Shown one piece after another: positions 9,348-18,949 of a stretch of DNA of 64,000 bases. Under the pieces are notes generated by a model that had not been told where the DNA came from, searched no databases, and saw nothing but the letters and a program-made list of their open reading frames with translations. The stretch covers positions 1,397,812 through 1,461,811 of the forward strand of contig NZ_CM001022.1 of NCBI RefSeq assembly GCF_000165795.1, read 5' to 3'. The position numbers and the translations under genes are program-made. Within the stretch, counting starts at the first letter, position 1, and the number at the start of each line of letters is the position of its first letter. The DNA is from Aminomonas paucivorans DSM 12260 (GTDB lineage: Bacteria; Synergistota; Synergistia; Synergistales; Synergistaceae).

Positions 9348-10215
9348 AACCCCCTCCCGTCCCAACCTTAGGGCCTTCACCCTGGTGGAGCTTCTGGTGA
9401 CCCTTCTGCTGGCCGCCCTGGTCATGGGGGCCACCCTCTCCTTGCTTGCGGTCTACGTGCGCCACTTCCAGCGGGTGGACGCCCTGGCCTCGGCGCAGAT
9501 GCGGGGGGAGATGGTGGCGGCCATCCTGCGCAACCCGATCCAGCACGCGGGTTTGGGGCTGTCCGACGACGTGCCCTCCCAGGTCTTTCCAGGCCTCGGG
9601 GAGGTCCAGACCTGGGGGCGGACCCTGGAGGCGACAAGCAACGACACGGCGCTCCGTGCGGTGTACGGGGTGCCCAGCGGACTGGTCCTGGTGGTGTCGG
9701 ACAGCGTGACCCTCAAGGCTTCCGGCTCCAGCGGCGACACCGTCGCCCTGACCCTTTCCGCCCCCGTGCCTGCGGACATGGCGGAGGTCGACGGGACCCG
9801 CACCAAAGGGTGGGTGTTCTTCGCCGCCTCGGAGAAACCCCTGAGGGTGCAGGCCCTTGCGGGGGCCACCCTGACCCTGCGCAACCCCCAGAGCACCGAC
9901 GTCACCCTGGCGCCTTACGACGAACTGCTTTGGGTGCGGGCCCTGCGGGCCACCCGGCAGGGGGACACCCTCTACACGGAGGACGTGACCCTGTCGCCCC
10001 CCGCTCCCCGTCTGGAGGAGGGCAGTCTCTCGGACCTGCGTTTCCAGGTGCAGGGGGGAACCTGTACGGTCCACGTCCTGGCATGCGGCCAGGGGGGAGA
10101 GGGGACCCCGGGCATCCCGCCGGGCTGGCCCGCCTCCTTCGGCACGGTCCTTCCCGCGGCCAAAGCCCAGGCCCCCCACGCCTACGTCCGGGCCGCCTGG
10201 AGGGTGCGCAATTGA
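9328..10215 (+). CDS. Minor type IV pilin-like protein (PilW/GspJ type)
   Basis: The 295-residue protein has an N-terminal A|FTLVELLVTLLLAALVMGATLS segment after an 18-residue leader, then a large beta-rich domain. The size and the QMRGEMVAAILRNPIQHAG helix fit PilW-type minor pilins. ATG 9328 follows GAGGGTGG. It overlaps the genes on both sides (20 bases upstream, 4 downstream). Confidence 0.75.
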   Translation: MPPWSLRTPSRPNLRAFTLVELLVTLLLAALVMGATLSLLAVYVRHFQRVDALASAQMRGEMVAAILRNPIQHAGLGLSDDVPSQVFPGLGEVQTWGRTLEATSNDTALRAVYGVPSGLVLVVSDSVTLKASGSSGDTVALTLSAPVPADMAEVDGTRTKGWVFFAASEKPLRVQALAGATLTLRNPQSTDVTLAPYDELLWVRALRATRQGDTLYTEDVTLSPPAPRLEEGSLSDLRFQVQGGTCTVHVLACGQGGEGTPGIPPGWPASFGTVLPAAKAQAPHAYVRAAWRVRN

Positions 10216-10868
10216 GGCGTCCGGGATTTTCCCTGGCCCTGGTCATGCTGGTGCTGCTGGCGGGGATCGCCCTGGTGGGGGCGGCCTTCACCGTGGGGAC
10301 GAACCTGTTCTCCACGACCCAGGGGGGGATCCAGCAGGAACAGCTCTACAACGCCGCCCAGGCGGGGATCACCCGGGGGGAGGCGTGGATTCTGGCCCAG
10401 ACCTCCGCAGGAAAGTTCCCCCGTTACCAGGCCTCCGCGGACCTCTCCCCGGCGGGCATGGGGGCCAACAAGGACCTGGGGGGACGGACGGTCCCCTTCG
10501 GCAACCTGGTGGCCCACGGGGACAACGGGACGGGGGCTCCGGGGGTCTTCGCCTTCTCTCAGGAGGGATGCGAGGTGTTCTGCGTGGTCTACCAGACCAA
10601 CTACCCCGTGACGCCGAACTACGTGCCGGGCATCCCCCCGAAGCTGGGAGCCATCGCCGCCCTCTCCGCCCAAAGCGGTGACGTGTCCCTGCAGCCCTCC
10701 AACCCCACCAGCGCCGGAGGCATGGGGAGCACGGGGTCGGCGGCGCAGGTGGGGGACCTGCCTGCGTACTTCCTCCGCAGCACCGCCACGAGGAAGAGCT
10801 TCCTCCACGGGGAGAATCTGTCCGTGACCCTGGAGGAAGCCCTGGAAGGAAGGGGGACGGCGCCATGA
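10212..10868 (+). CDS. Minor type IV pilin-like protein (PilX/GspK-like)
   Basis: The TTG start overlaps the previous stop (TTGA) and has GGAGGG at 10199-10204. The N-terminus RRPG|FSLALVMLVLLAGIALVGAAF is a class III signal lacking Glu5, as in PilX- and GspK-type tip subunits. The remaining 190 residues are Gly/Ala/Pro-rich with one cysteine pair (EGCEVFCVVY). It overlaps the adhesin gene by ATGA, so the tip subunit and adhesin are probably translated together. Confidence 0.7.
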   Translation: MRRPGFSLALVMLVLLAGIALVGAAFTVGTNLFSTTQGGIQQEQLYNAAQAGITRGEAWILAQTSAGKFPRYQASADLSPAGMGANKDLGGRTVPFGNLVAHGDNGTGAPGVFAFSQEGCEVFCVVYQTNYPVTPNYVPGIPPKLGAIAALSAQSGDVSLQPSNPTSAGGMGSTGSAAQVGDLPAYFLRSTATRKSFLHGENLSVTLEEALEGRGTAP

Positions 10869-13800
10869 AAAAGCCCCACCTGTTAGGGTGTATCCTTGCG
10901 GCGGCTCTTGCCGCACTGGGGGCCCTCGCCTCCGGCAGCTTCGGCGACGACCCCTTGGAGCTGCACCCCTTCACCAAGGAGGCCCCCCCGGGGGTGGGGA
11001 ACAACGAGCCCCCCAACGTCTTCATCCTGGTGGACACCAGCGGGTCCATGCTGTGGACCACTTCCGGGGACGTGAACGACGTGCCCGCACCGACGGGTCA
11101 GTATTCCGGTCCTCCGGGCAGTTATCCCATGCCTTACCTACTCCCGGATCCGGTAGAACATGAAAACCCTGTGTCTGGGGACAAATACTATTTTTACGAG
11201 TCCTCCGAGACCTGGTGTACCTACGGAGACGGATCGCAACCCTATTCTGGCCAGGCCTATTGGGGGAGGGACCTGGACCCGTCCAATAACATATGGAACA
11301 ATGAGAACTGCTATGCCCAGGACAACGATCATTTGCGATACCAGAGCGGCAACACCGCCCGCCTTGTGCCCAACGATAGCCGAGCTTTCAAAATGAAGCT
11401 GGTGTTGTGGCGTCTGCTGCGTGACCGAGAGATCATTCGAAATGCTCGTGTAGGATTGGCAACCTACAAACAAACCCCAAAATGGGGGCCCGTAGCGGAT
11501 TGGTACCGTGGAAAGGGAACTCCGTTGACTTACCGAGACAAATCCTGGCCCAACGGTCTTTTTGATAATAATTCGCACAGTGGTTTTTATACCTACACGT
11601 ATAGCGTGCAAATTAGCAGGGGTGTCGATATTAGCGAGAACGAATCAAGCAAACGAGCCATGTTCCTCCAGGAGCCAGCGCCGCTTTATTCTGACGATTT
11701 GACCTTGCCTGCACGAAACCTAGTCACTCGCTGGTTTGACGGGATGGAGAGCGACAACAACCCGGAGTTTCGGTTCGATGGGAAACGTCCCCTTGTACAA
11801 GCTATTACCTATTCAGATGTTGACTACGAACACATATGGGTTTGGAATAAACACCTTGGTAAATGGGAAAAGAACATGAAGTATATCGAAATCTGCTACC
11901 CAACAGAGGGCTCATTGGCAGATCTCTTTGCTGCCCGCAAAGGTACACCAACGGAGAAGGGTACCTATGATCGTGCGGATAAGCTGAAGGACAGAAAGCC
12001 CCTCTACATCCAGCAGTGGTGTCAGGGGAACTACGCCATCGTTCTCACAGCGGGGGGACAGAATCGGGACAACCTGGACCCGGTGGCGGCGGTGAAAGCG
12101 CTTCACGATACCCGGCTCACCTACACAGGGTGGGGAAACGACCCGGAGGGGAAGCCCTACCGCTCCCAGCCCGTGAAGGTCTTCATCGTGGCCTTCGCCA
12201 ATCCCGATCCCACCTCCCCCAAGGGACTGGCCCTGAAGCGGACTCTGGAGCGCATGGCGGACGTGGGGGACGACGGGGAGGAGAACGGCTCCGCCGTGCC
12301 CTTTTACGGCAACGACGTGAAGTCCCTGTTGGATTCCTTCAAGAGCATCTTCCGGATCATCCAGAACGCCAGCGGCACCGGGGGAGCCCCCCTGGTGAGC
12401 CCCCAGCAGGACGGCTCGGCGGAGGTGTTCTTCAACAGCTTCCTCCCCCAGGACCGGCGCCAGTGGGTGGGGGAGGTCACCTGCTGCACCCACGGGGTGA
12501 CGGGAAACCTTCTGGAGAAGTGGCGGGCCTCCCAGAAGCTCAACGCCCGGTCCTACTCCACCCGGACCGCCTATGTGCCCGACTATGTCCAATCGGGCAA
12601 TCGTGGTCTGTTGCCGGTGCAGTTCTCCGGGACTCCCCCCGTCCTGGCTCACGGGGCGGCTCTGGGGGAGAAACTGGGGCTTGCCCCGGTGACCCAGGGG
12701 GGGAAGACCGTCTCCGTGGGGGAGCAGGCGACCCTCTTCCTGCGGTGGCTGTTGGGGGACAAGACGGTGTCCCAGGGAGATCTGGGCATCCTGTGGAACG
12801 AGGACTACCCGGAGGACTATCCGGGAAAGAACGACCGGGAACGATACAAGCTCACCGACGCCTACCACGGGGGCATGGTGGAGGTGGGGAAGGGGACCCT
12901 GGCCTTTCCCGACCGGCCTTCCACTCTGTACGCCCAGACCAACCAGGGAATGCTTCACGCCTTCAAGGTGTCCGATGGGACGGAGCGTTGGGCCTTCATC
13001 CCCCCGCAGGTGATGGAGGGCAAGAGGCTGTTGGGACTCAAGCGGAACAACAATGCCTGGCTGCGCTCCGAATCCCTCCCCCGGTACCTGCTGGACGGGC
13101 CCATCGCCGTGGAGGACGCAACCTTCTCCGACGGCACCGTCCACACGGTGCTTCTGGGGCTCACGGGGCGTGGCGGGGCGGGGCTCTATGCCCTGGATGT
13201 CTCCGATCCTGATTCCCCCACGTTCCTCTGGGCGGTGGAGAACGACTTGTTCGCGTACGAGGCCTCCTCCGGCTCACCGAAACTGAAACCAAAGGAAGAA
13301 AGACAGGTGCTCCGCTGGTCTCGGGGTTCCACAGGGGTGACCCGGACGGCCTATGCCCACGCAGGTCTTCCCTTCTCCTGGAACTACCGAGAGCTGCTCT
13401 GGACGGTGGCCTACCCCCCCGTGGGCTGGGTGGAGGACGGCACGGGGAGGCGATACGTCTTTCTCCTGAGCAACGGGGCCAACCCCACCAACCTGCAGGG
13501 ACCGGGGAACGCCAACGGGGCGGTCTACCTGGGGGATCTGCAGACCGGGGCGGTGATCGGGCGATATGATGAGGGTAAAGAAGCGGGAAAGGACAAAGGG
13601 GCCAGCGTCAGTCCCGGGAACTTCCTGGCTTCCCCCCTGGTTCTCAAAGAGGGGGATTCCCGCAAGCTGGGGACGTTCCTGGTGGGGGACGACCAGGGGG
13701 GAGTCTGGAGAGGAGTCTCAAGCTTTACCTCCACAGGGCGCTCCTTTACGAGGATTTTGTCTCCCAGCGTGTTCCCCGGTTCCCTGGGGATCGCCTATTC

Positions 13801-14440
13801 CCTGGCAGCGGGGGGACAATGGGGCGGGGTGTGGCTCTGCGGGGTGACGGGGGACGCGGAGGGGTTGGTCTCCGGCTCCAACACCCAGGGAGTGTTCTTC
13901 AGCGTCCGTCTGAGGGAGGCGGAAGCGGGGAACATTAAATCTCACACCGACCTGGACGAGGTTCTCCAGGGGGATCAGTCGGCCTCCGATTCCCCCAAGG
14001 GGTTCTTCCTTCGTTTCGAGCACGCCGCGGGTTTTGAGGAGCTGCCCACCACCCCGCCGGTGGTGAAGAACGGGCATGTGGTCTTCGCCACCTTCAAGCC
14101 CGACATGAGACCCTGCAAGGCGGGAAGCGCCCGCCTCTACTCCCTCAACCTGGCGACGGGACGGGGGGACTGGGAGGGGGAGCAGAAGTACCGGGAAGTG
14201 GAGAACGTGAAGATCTCCGGCCTGACGGTGCACGGAAACAAGATCTACGCGGGGGTGACGGCCCTGCTGGGAAACCCGGACGCGCAGCTCAAGGCGGCTT
14301 TCGGGGGCAGTGCCACCCGGAATCCCGGGTCGGGAAACCAGAACCTCCTGGTGCTGGACACCCCGCCGGGTTTCCCCAAGGATCCATCGTCCGCCAACGT
14401 GGGTCGGTACCATCGCCTTTTCTGGAAAAAACGTTTTTAG
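10865..14440 (+). CDS. pilY1: PilY1-like pilus tip adhesin with VWA domain
   Basis: The 1191-residue protein starts with a signal peptide (1-23). A von Willebrand factor A domain follows, with MIDAS motif DTSGS at 57-61. The C-terminal half is the PilY1 beta-propeller, recognisable by FFNSFLPQDRRQWVGEV, YAQTNQGMLHAFKVSDG and LGLTGRGGAGLYALDVSD. PilY1 proteins regulate pilus retraction and bind surfaces in a Ca-dependent way. Bases about 11140-12000 are AT-rich compared with the flanks (74 G+C in 180 over three sampled lines: 11521-11640 and 11821-11880). This stretch encodes an aromatic and Asn-rich insert in the VWA domain. It lies between minor pilins and pilM, as expected for tip-complex genes. 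Confidence 0.85.
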   Translation: MKKPHLLGCILAAALAALGALASGSFGDDPLELHPFTKEAPPGVGNNEPPNVFILVDTSGSMLWTTSGDVNDVPAPTGQYSGPPGSYPMPYLLPDPVEHENPVSGDKYYFYESSETWCTYGDGSQPYSGQAYWGRDLDPSNNIWNNENCYAQDNDHLRYQSGNTARLVPNDSRAFKMKLVLWRLLRDREIIRNARVGLATYKQTPKWGPVADWYRGKGTPLTYRDKSWPNGLFDNNSHSGFYTYTYSVQISRGVDISENESSKRAMFLQEPAPLYSDDLTLPARNLVTRWFDGMESDNNPEFRFDGKRPLVQAITYSDVDYEHIWVWNKHLGKWEKNMKYIEICYPTEGSLADLFAARKGTPTEKGTYDRADKLKDRKPLYIQQWCQGNYAIVLTAGGQNRDNLDPVAAVKALHDTRLTYTGWGNDPEGKPYRSQPVKVFIVAFANPDPTSPKGLALKRTLERMADVGDDGEENGSAVPFYGNDVKSLLDSFKSIFRIIQNASGTGGAPLVSPQQDGSAEVFFNSFLPQDRRQWVGEVTCCTHGVTGNLLEKWRASQKLNARSYSTRTAYVPDYVQSGNRGLLPVQFSGTPPVLAHGAALGEKLGLAPVTQGGKTVSVGEQATLFLRWLLGDKTVSQGDLGILWNEDYPEDYPGKNDRERYKLTDAYHGGMVEVGKGTLAFPDRPSTLYAQTNQGMLHAFKVSDGTERWAFIPPQVMEGKRLLGLKRNNNAWLRSESLPRYLLDGPIAVEDATFSDGTVHTVLLGLTGRGGAGLYALDVSDPDSPTFLWAVENDLFAYEASSGSPKLKPKEERQVLRWSRGSTGVTRTAYAHAGLPFSWNYRELLWTVAYPPVGWVEDGTGRRYVFLLSNGANPTNLQGPGNANGAVYLGDLQTGAVIGRYDEGKEAGKDKGASVSPGNFLASPLVLKEGDSRKLGTFLVGDDQGGVWRGVSSFTSTGRSFTRILSPSVFPGSLGIAYSLAAGGQWGGVWLCGVTGDAEGLVSGSNTQGVFFSVRLREAEAGNIKSHTDLDEVLQGDQSASDSPKGFFLRFEHAAGFEELPTTPPVVKNGHVVFATFKPDMRPCKAGSARLYSLNLATGRGDWEGEQKYREVENVKISGLTVHGNKIYAGVTALLGNPDAQLKAAFGGSATRNPGSGNQNLLVLDTPPGFPKDPSSANVGRYHRLFWKKRF

Positions 14441-14453
14441 GTCGGGGGGATTC

Positions 14454-15410
14454 GTGTTGGGTTTCTTCCGCAAGAGGCGCAGGTCCGGAGCAGGGCTGTT
14501 CGCCTTCGGCACCACGATGCAGTACCTATCCCTGGGGGGGACGAAGGGCTCTTTCTCCGTGGAGAAATGCGTCGATCTGCCCCAGGAGCTTCCCCCTTCC
14601 CAGGGGGATCTGTTCGCCGATGCCGACACCCTGGAGGCCAACCTGCTCCGGCTGAAGGAACGGCTGGGCGGGAAGTGGGGGCCTCCCGTCTCCGTGGGCA
14701 TCCAGGCCAAGGACGTGCTGGTGCGCATCGTGGAGATGCCCCGCCTGGAACCGGAAGACCTGCGGGACGCTTTCCGGTTCGAGTTCGACAAGTATTTTCC
14801 CTTCCCTGCCCAGGAGGCCTGTTTCGACATCGCCCCCATCGACCATCCTTCCGCCAGGGAAGGGGGAGACCAGGTCCATGCGGTGGTGGCGGCCTGCCGT
14901 CTTCACCCCATGGAGCTGTTCCTGACCGCAGCGGACCGCCTGGGCCTGGAAGTGGAGGCGGTGGAGCCCAGCATGTTGTCCCTCTTCCGCTGCCTTCAGG
15001 GACCGAACCTGCCTCCTGAAGAGGGGAACCTCTACGTCATGGCGGGGCTCCATTCGTCCCTCCTGGTGGTGGGGTACCGGGACCACGGCATCCTCTTCCG
15101 CAACGTGGCCCACGGGTTTCAGGAAAAGGAGCTGGAGGAGGGGCGGCTGCAGGCCTTCGCCCGAGAGGTCTACTCCACGGCGAACTTCTCGAACAGCCAG
15201 TTCCGCAACCTGCCCATCCGAAAGATCTATCTGGGAGGATACGGCAGCCGGTACGGCGAGGTCTTGAGGGAGGGGATCGAGAGCATGTCGGGGATTCCCG
15301 TCACCCTGGTGGACCCCTGGGACCTGTGGAACGTCCAGCGGCGCCCGGACCCGCCCCTCGGGTGGGAAGTCGTCCTGGGCCTGGCGCTTCGGAGCCAGGA
15401 CCGGCCATGA
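14454..15410 (+). CDS. pilM: Type IV pilus assembly protein PilM
   Basis: The actin-like cytoplasmic protein of about 318 residues carries the PilM core IVEMPRLEPEDLRDAFRFE followed by YFPFPAQEACFDI. PilM links the cytoplasmic ATPases to PilN. GTG 14454 and TTG 14457 are adjacent possible starts; GGGGGGA at 14444-14450 suits either. It is the first gene of the pilMNOPQ set and abuts pilN by ATGA overlap. Confidence 0.85.
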   Translation: MLGFFRKRRRSGAGLFAFGTTMQYLSLGGTKGSFSVEKCVDLPQELPPSQGDLFADADTLEANLLRLKERLGGKWGPPVSVGIQAKDVLVRIVEMPRLEPEDLRDAFRFEFDKYFPFPAQEACFDIAPIDHPSAREGGDQVHAVVAACRLHPMELFLTAADRLGLEVEAVEPSMLSLFRCLQGPNLPPEEGNLYVMAGLHSSLLVVGYRDHGILFRNVAHGFQEKELEEGRLQAFAREVYSTANFSNSQFRNLPIRKIYLGGYGSRYGEVLREGIESMSGIPVTLVDPWDLWNVQRRPDPPLGWEVVLGLALRSQDRP

Positions 15411-15994
15411 GGGTTCTGCTGGATCTGCGGCCCCCGAAGCTGATCAAGCGGCCCGCATCCCAGGTCTCCTGGGTGCGGGTGCTTTTGGGGCTTCTGGGGG
15501 GAGGAGTGCTTTTCCTGGCCCTGGTAAACCTTGGGTACGGGACGTTCCGGGTGGTCCAGTTCCACCGGGAGGCGGCCCGGCTGGAACAGGAACGGCAACA
15601 GTTGGAGGCCCAGGCGGGAAAGCTGGGTTCGGAGGCGGAGCGATTGAAAAAACGCCAGGCCGACCTGGAGGGACAGCTTGCCTTTCTGCAGGAGGACCTG
15701 CCCTCCCTGGAGCTTCTGTCCGCCCTGGACGTGCTGACCCCCCAGGGGGTGTCCCTGGCGGGGCTCCAGCTTAAGGGAAAGGCCCTGACCCTTCGAGGGA
15801 GCGCGGAGAACCAGGACCAGATCGTGGCGTTCACCACGGCCCTTTCGGGACATCCCCTCTTCGCCAAGGTCCTGCTGCCCACTGCCGATCCCCCGGGGGA
15901 AGGGGAGACGACGGGGAGGCTTTCCTTCTCCCTGGAATGCGTGCTGCAGGACTGGAGCGCCTACCTGACGAAGCTGCGAAGCGGAGGGCCCTGA
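15407..15994 (+). CDS. pilN: Type IV pilus assembly protein PilN
   Basis: The 195-residue bitopic protein begins MRVLLDLRPPKL, the PilN cytoplasmic peptide that binds PilM. It has one membrane helix (about 24-46), a coiled coil (about 52-90, rich in Glu/Gln/Arg/Leu) and a small periplasmic domain. PilN and PilO form the alignment subcomplex between the inner platform and the secretin. Confidence 0.85.
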   Translation: MRVLLDLRPPKLIKRPASQVSWVRVLLGLLGGGVLFLALVNLGYGTFRVVQFHREAARLEQERQQLEAQAGKLGSEAERLKKRQADLEGQLAFLQEDLPSLELLSALDVLTPQGVSLAGLQLKGKALTLRGSAENQDQIVAFTTALSGHPLFAKVLLPTADPPGEGETTGRLSFSLECVLQDWSAYLTKLRSGGP

Positions 15995-15996
15995 GG

Positions 15997-16506
15997 ATGC
16001 GAAGAATCCAGATCCAACCTCTCTGGCTGCTGGCGATGCTGCTGCTCCTCCTGGTGGGGGGCGCCCAAGGGCTTCTCCTCCGGGAAGCCCGATCCTCCCA
16101 GACCCAGGTGGCGGAGCTGAACCTCCAGTGTTCCGCCCTGAACTACGCCAACGAGCAGCAGACCCTGCGCGTGGCGGGGCTGAAGGAGGCCCAGACGGTC
16201 CTTTCGGGAGTGCGCTACCGTCCCTTCGAGAACGCCGTGGGGCTGTACTCCTTTCTGGACGAACTCATCAAGGTCCACGGTCTGGAGCGGGGCAACGTGA
16301 TCCCCGTGCCTGCCTCTCCCGGGCGGTTTTCCGTGCAGGTGGAGGTCACGGGGGACTACTATGGGTTGGTGAAGACCCTGGGGGCCCTGCGACAGGAGGA
16401 ACGGGCGCTACGGGTGGAGGCCCTGAACGTGGACGCCCTTTCGGGGGATCGGGTGAAGGGAACCTTGACGCTGGGGACCCTGATGAAGGAGGTTCCCGCC
16501 CCATGA
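15997..16506 (+). CDS. pilO: Type IV pilus assembly protein PilO
   Basis: The 169-residue bitopic protein has a membrane helix at about 8-27, a short coiled coil, and a ferredoxin-like periplasmic domain ending FSVQVEVTGDYYGLVKTLGAL, which is the usual PilO core. The ATG is two bases after the pilN stop; the pilO stop overlaps the pilP start (ATGA). Confidence 0.85.
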   Translation: MRRIQIQPLWLLAMLLLLLVGGAQGLLLREARSSQTQVAELNLQCSALNYANEQQTLRVAGLKEAQTVLSGVRYRPFENAVGLYSFLDELIKVHGLERGNVIPVPASPGRFSVQVEVTGDYYGLVKTLGALRQEERALRVEALNVDALSGDRVKGTLTLGTLMKEVPAP

Positions 16507-17117
16507 GCCGCAGAGAAGCCCTGGCAAACGACTGGAGAGACCTGAGTTTCCGCTTTCGGCAGACCACCCCGGCGGGAAGGCGCCTGAGGTTCGGGCTGTT
16601 TCTGCTGTTGTTCGCCTTGGTGGGACTGGAGGCGGGGGTCCTTCGGGAGCTTTGGAGGCTCAAGGCCGAGGAGCCCCGGGTCCTGCGGGGGAACCCCGCG
16701 GCGGAGGAAATGAAGGCTTTCCAGGAACGGCTGCCTCAGCAGAGGGCCTTCCTGGAGCACCGGGGCCGCTCCCTCCAGACCGCCCAGCTCGCCGAGGCGG
16801 TGGGGAGACGCCCCTTTGACGGAGGGGTGACGGTGCCCCTTCCCGCGCCGGAGATCCCGCCGGAGCCCGCCTGGGCCAATCAGCCCCCGCCTCCTCCCCC
16901 GGAGCCCCTGCCCCCCATGATCACCCTGAAGGCGGTGATGGTGCTGGGCAACAAGGCGGCGGCGGTGGCGGACATCGAGGGAGAGGCCCCGGCCCGGATC
17001 CTGAGGGTGGGTACGGAGTTCGGAAGCGGCCAGGGTCGGGTGGTGCGCATCACCCCGGAGGGGGTACGCATCAAGTGGCGGAGCCGCATCGAAGACATCG
17101 GGCTGCAGCCGTATTAG
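16503..17117 (+). CDS. pilP: PilP-like type IV pilus protein
   Basis: It sits where pilP is expected. The C-terminal 65 residues form a homology-region-like beta domain (ITLKAVMVLGNKAAAVADIEG, LRVGTEFGSGQGRVVRITPEGV), which docks on the secretin N-domains. Unlike classical PilP it has no lipobox cysteine. A membrane helix at about 29-48 anchors it instead, and a proline-rich linker with six consecutive prolines (128-133) follows. The identification rests on position and C-terminal domain. Confidence 0.75.
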   Translation: MSRREALANDWRDLSFRFRQTTPAGRRLRFGLFLLLFALVGLEAGVLRELWRLKAEEPRVLRGNPAAEEMKAFQERLPQQRAFLEHRGRSLQTAQLAEAVGRRPFDGGVTVPLPAPEIPPEPAWANQPPPPPPEPLPPMITLKAVMVLGNKAAAVADIEGEAPARILRVGTEFGSGQGRVVRITPEGVRIKWRSRIEDIGLQPY

Positions 17118-17143
17118 CCTCACACCTTCGGAGGAAAAGAGGG

Positions 17144-18874
17144 ATGACCTTGCGGACATGGCGACGTACCATTCTCCTCCCTTTCCTGTGGGGGTGTTTG
17201 CTTGTAGGTGGTTTCCCCGGGGTTTCCGGGGCCGCGCCGGTTTCCGGAGACCAGGGACCGCTCATCCGGGACGTGTACGTGAATCAGGCGGGTTCGAACC
17301 TTTGCGTCCTGGAGATCGACGGGCTGGACCTGCCCGCACCGCAGCCTCAGAAGCAGCCTTCCTCGGACAAGGGGTTGCGCTTCCTCCTGGAGGCTCCCAT
17401 GGACGACCAGGGTATGAAGAAGGACTTCTCCCTTCCCCTGGTTCGCTGGGTGTCCCTGGAGAAGGTGCCCCAGGGGACCTTGCTGACCGTTCGGGGGGAC
17501 TATCCCCTAGACTGCACCTCCGTGACCGGCCAGGGGACCACCCGTCTGGTGTTCCAGCTTGCCCGACGGGAAGAGGCTGTCCCGACCCCCACGGAGGCGC
17601 CGCCGCGAAAGACCGTTTCGGGGCTGGACCCCCTTTCCTTATCCAACCCCGTTACCCTGTCCCTGCGGGACGCGGAGCTGCGGGACGTGTTCCGCATGCT
17701 GGCGGACCTTACGGGGTACAACATCCTCTGCGATCCCTCCGTGCCCCCGGGGAACGTCACCCTCACGGTGAAGGCGGTGCCCCTGCGGGAGGTGTTCGCC
17801 TACCTCATGCGGACCTATGACGTCACCTACGCGATGATGGGCAAAACGATCCTGGTGGGCAAGGCGGACCCCCTGGCCAAGGCACTGGGTCGGGAGGAGA
17901 CCCAGGCCTTCCAGATCGCCTACGGGGACCTGAAGCAGATTCCCGGCCAGATCCAGACCCTCTTCGCCCTGGCCAAGCCGGTGGTGGTGGACGAGCGGCT
18001 GCGTACCATCTATGTGTCCGCCCGGAAGGACCAGATGGAGTCGATCCGCAAGTTCCTGGACAAGGCGGACCATCCGGGACAGCAGGTGATGCTCCAGGCC
18101 CGGATCGTGGAGATCGGGGACGACGGCAAGGAGGAGTTGGAATCCCTCATCAGCCGGGTCTACAAGAACTGGTGGTTCGCCTTCGACAACAACGGGGGGA
18201 TGATCGGCTACACCCGCATCAACAAGCCGGACCTCTACGACGACGACGCCAACGACAACCGCATCGTCAAGCCCGGGGGACTGGACCTGAGCGTGGTGGC
18301 CCAGAACCCGGACCTGAACTTTCTGGACGCGGGGCTTCGCGCCCTGGAGACGGCCAACAAGGGGCGGATGCTGGCCAGCCCCTCCGTGGTGGTCCACGAC
18401 GGGAAGAAGGCCAAGATCGCCCTTACGGAGAACGTGAAGTACATCTCCGCCCGGGATCAGGCGGGGAATCCCACCTATTCGGAAGAGCGGGTGGGCCCCA
18501 CCATCGAGTTCACCCCCACGGTGGGTCGGGATCGGGTAATCACCATGGAGATGACCCTCAAGACGGGGGAGGTCACCAAGTACATCCGGGGCGGCATGGG
18601 GGAGCAGGTGCCCCAGACCAGCACCCGGGAAGTGAACTCCACCGTGCGCATCCGCAACGGGGAGCCCTTCGTGGTCGGGGGGCTCTTCCGGGACGGACAG
18701 ACCCACTCGGAAAACAAGATCCCCATCCTGGGGGACATCCCTCTCCTGGGGGAACTCTTCCGAAACCGGACCACCCAGAAGATCCACACGGAGGTGGCTA
18801 TGATCGTGATCCCCTACCTCCTGGACGTTCCCGCCTCGGGGGTGTCCAGCCGGAGCATTCTCCTGACGCCCTAA
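17144..18874 (+). CDS. pilQ: Type IV pilus outer-membrane secretin PilQ
   Basis: The 576-residue protein has a signal peptide (1-30), an N-terminal beta domain (AMIN-like, about 45-140) and an N0/STN domain (VTLSLRDAELRDVFRMLADLTGYN). N1 domains and the secretin core follow, with FVVGGLFRDGQ and the signature IPILGDIPLLGELFRNR. It forms the outer-membrane pore for the pilus, direct evidence for a diderm cell. The ATG at 17144 has GGAGGAAAAGAGGG upstream. It closes the pilus locus. Confidence 0.95.
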   Translation: MTLRTWRRTILLPFLWGCLLVGGFPGVSGAAPVSGDQGPLIRDVYVNQAGSNLCVLEIDGLDLPAPQPQKQPSSDKGLRFLLEAPMDDQGMKKDFSLPLVRWVSLEKVPQGTLLTVRGDYPLDCTSVTGQGTTRLVFQLARREEAVPTPTEAPPRKTVSGLDPLSLSNPVTLSLRDAELRDVFRMLADLTGYNILCDPSVPPGNVTLTVKAVPLREVFAYLMRTYDVTYAMMGKTILVGKADPLAKALGREETQAFQIAYGDLKQIPGQIQTLFALAKPVVVDERLRTIYVSARKDQMESIRKFLDKADHPGQQVMLQARIVEIGDDGKEELESLISRVYKNWWFAFDNNGGMIGYTRINKPDLYDDDANDNRIVKPGGLDLSVVAQNPDLNFLDAGLRALETANKGRMLASPSVVVHDGKKAKIALTENVKYISARDQAGNPTYSEERVGPTIEFTPTVGRDRVITMEMTLKTGEVTKYIRGGMGEQVPQTSTREVNSTVRIRNGEPFVVGGLFRDGQTHSENKIPILGDIPLLGELFRNRTTQKIHTEVAMIVIPYLLDVPASGVSSRSILLTP

Positions 18875-18949
18875 GCTGGCGGGGATGGGCACGATGCGCT
18901 ATGCTACGGGGGAACGGAAACGATACGAGTTCATTCGGGAGGTTCGTGT

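Noticed and set aside
18875-18949. Promoter for efp (TATGCT at 18900-18905)
   Set aside because: No acceptable -35 lies at 16-18 bases; the evidence is too weak to report as a feature.
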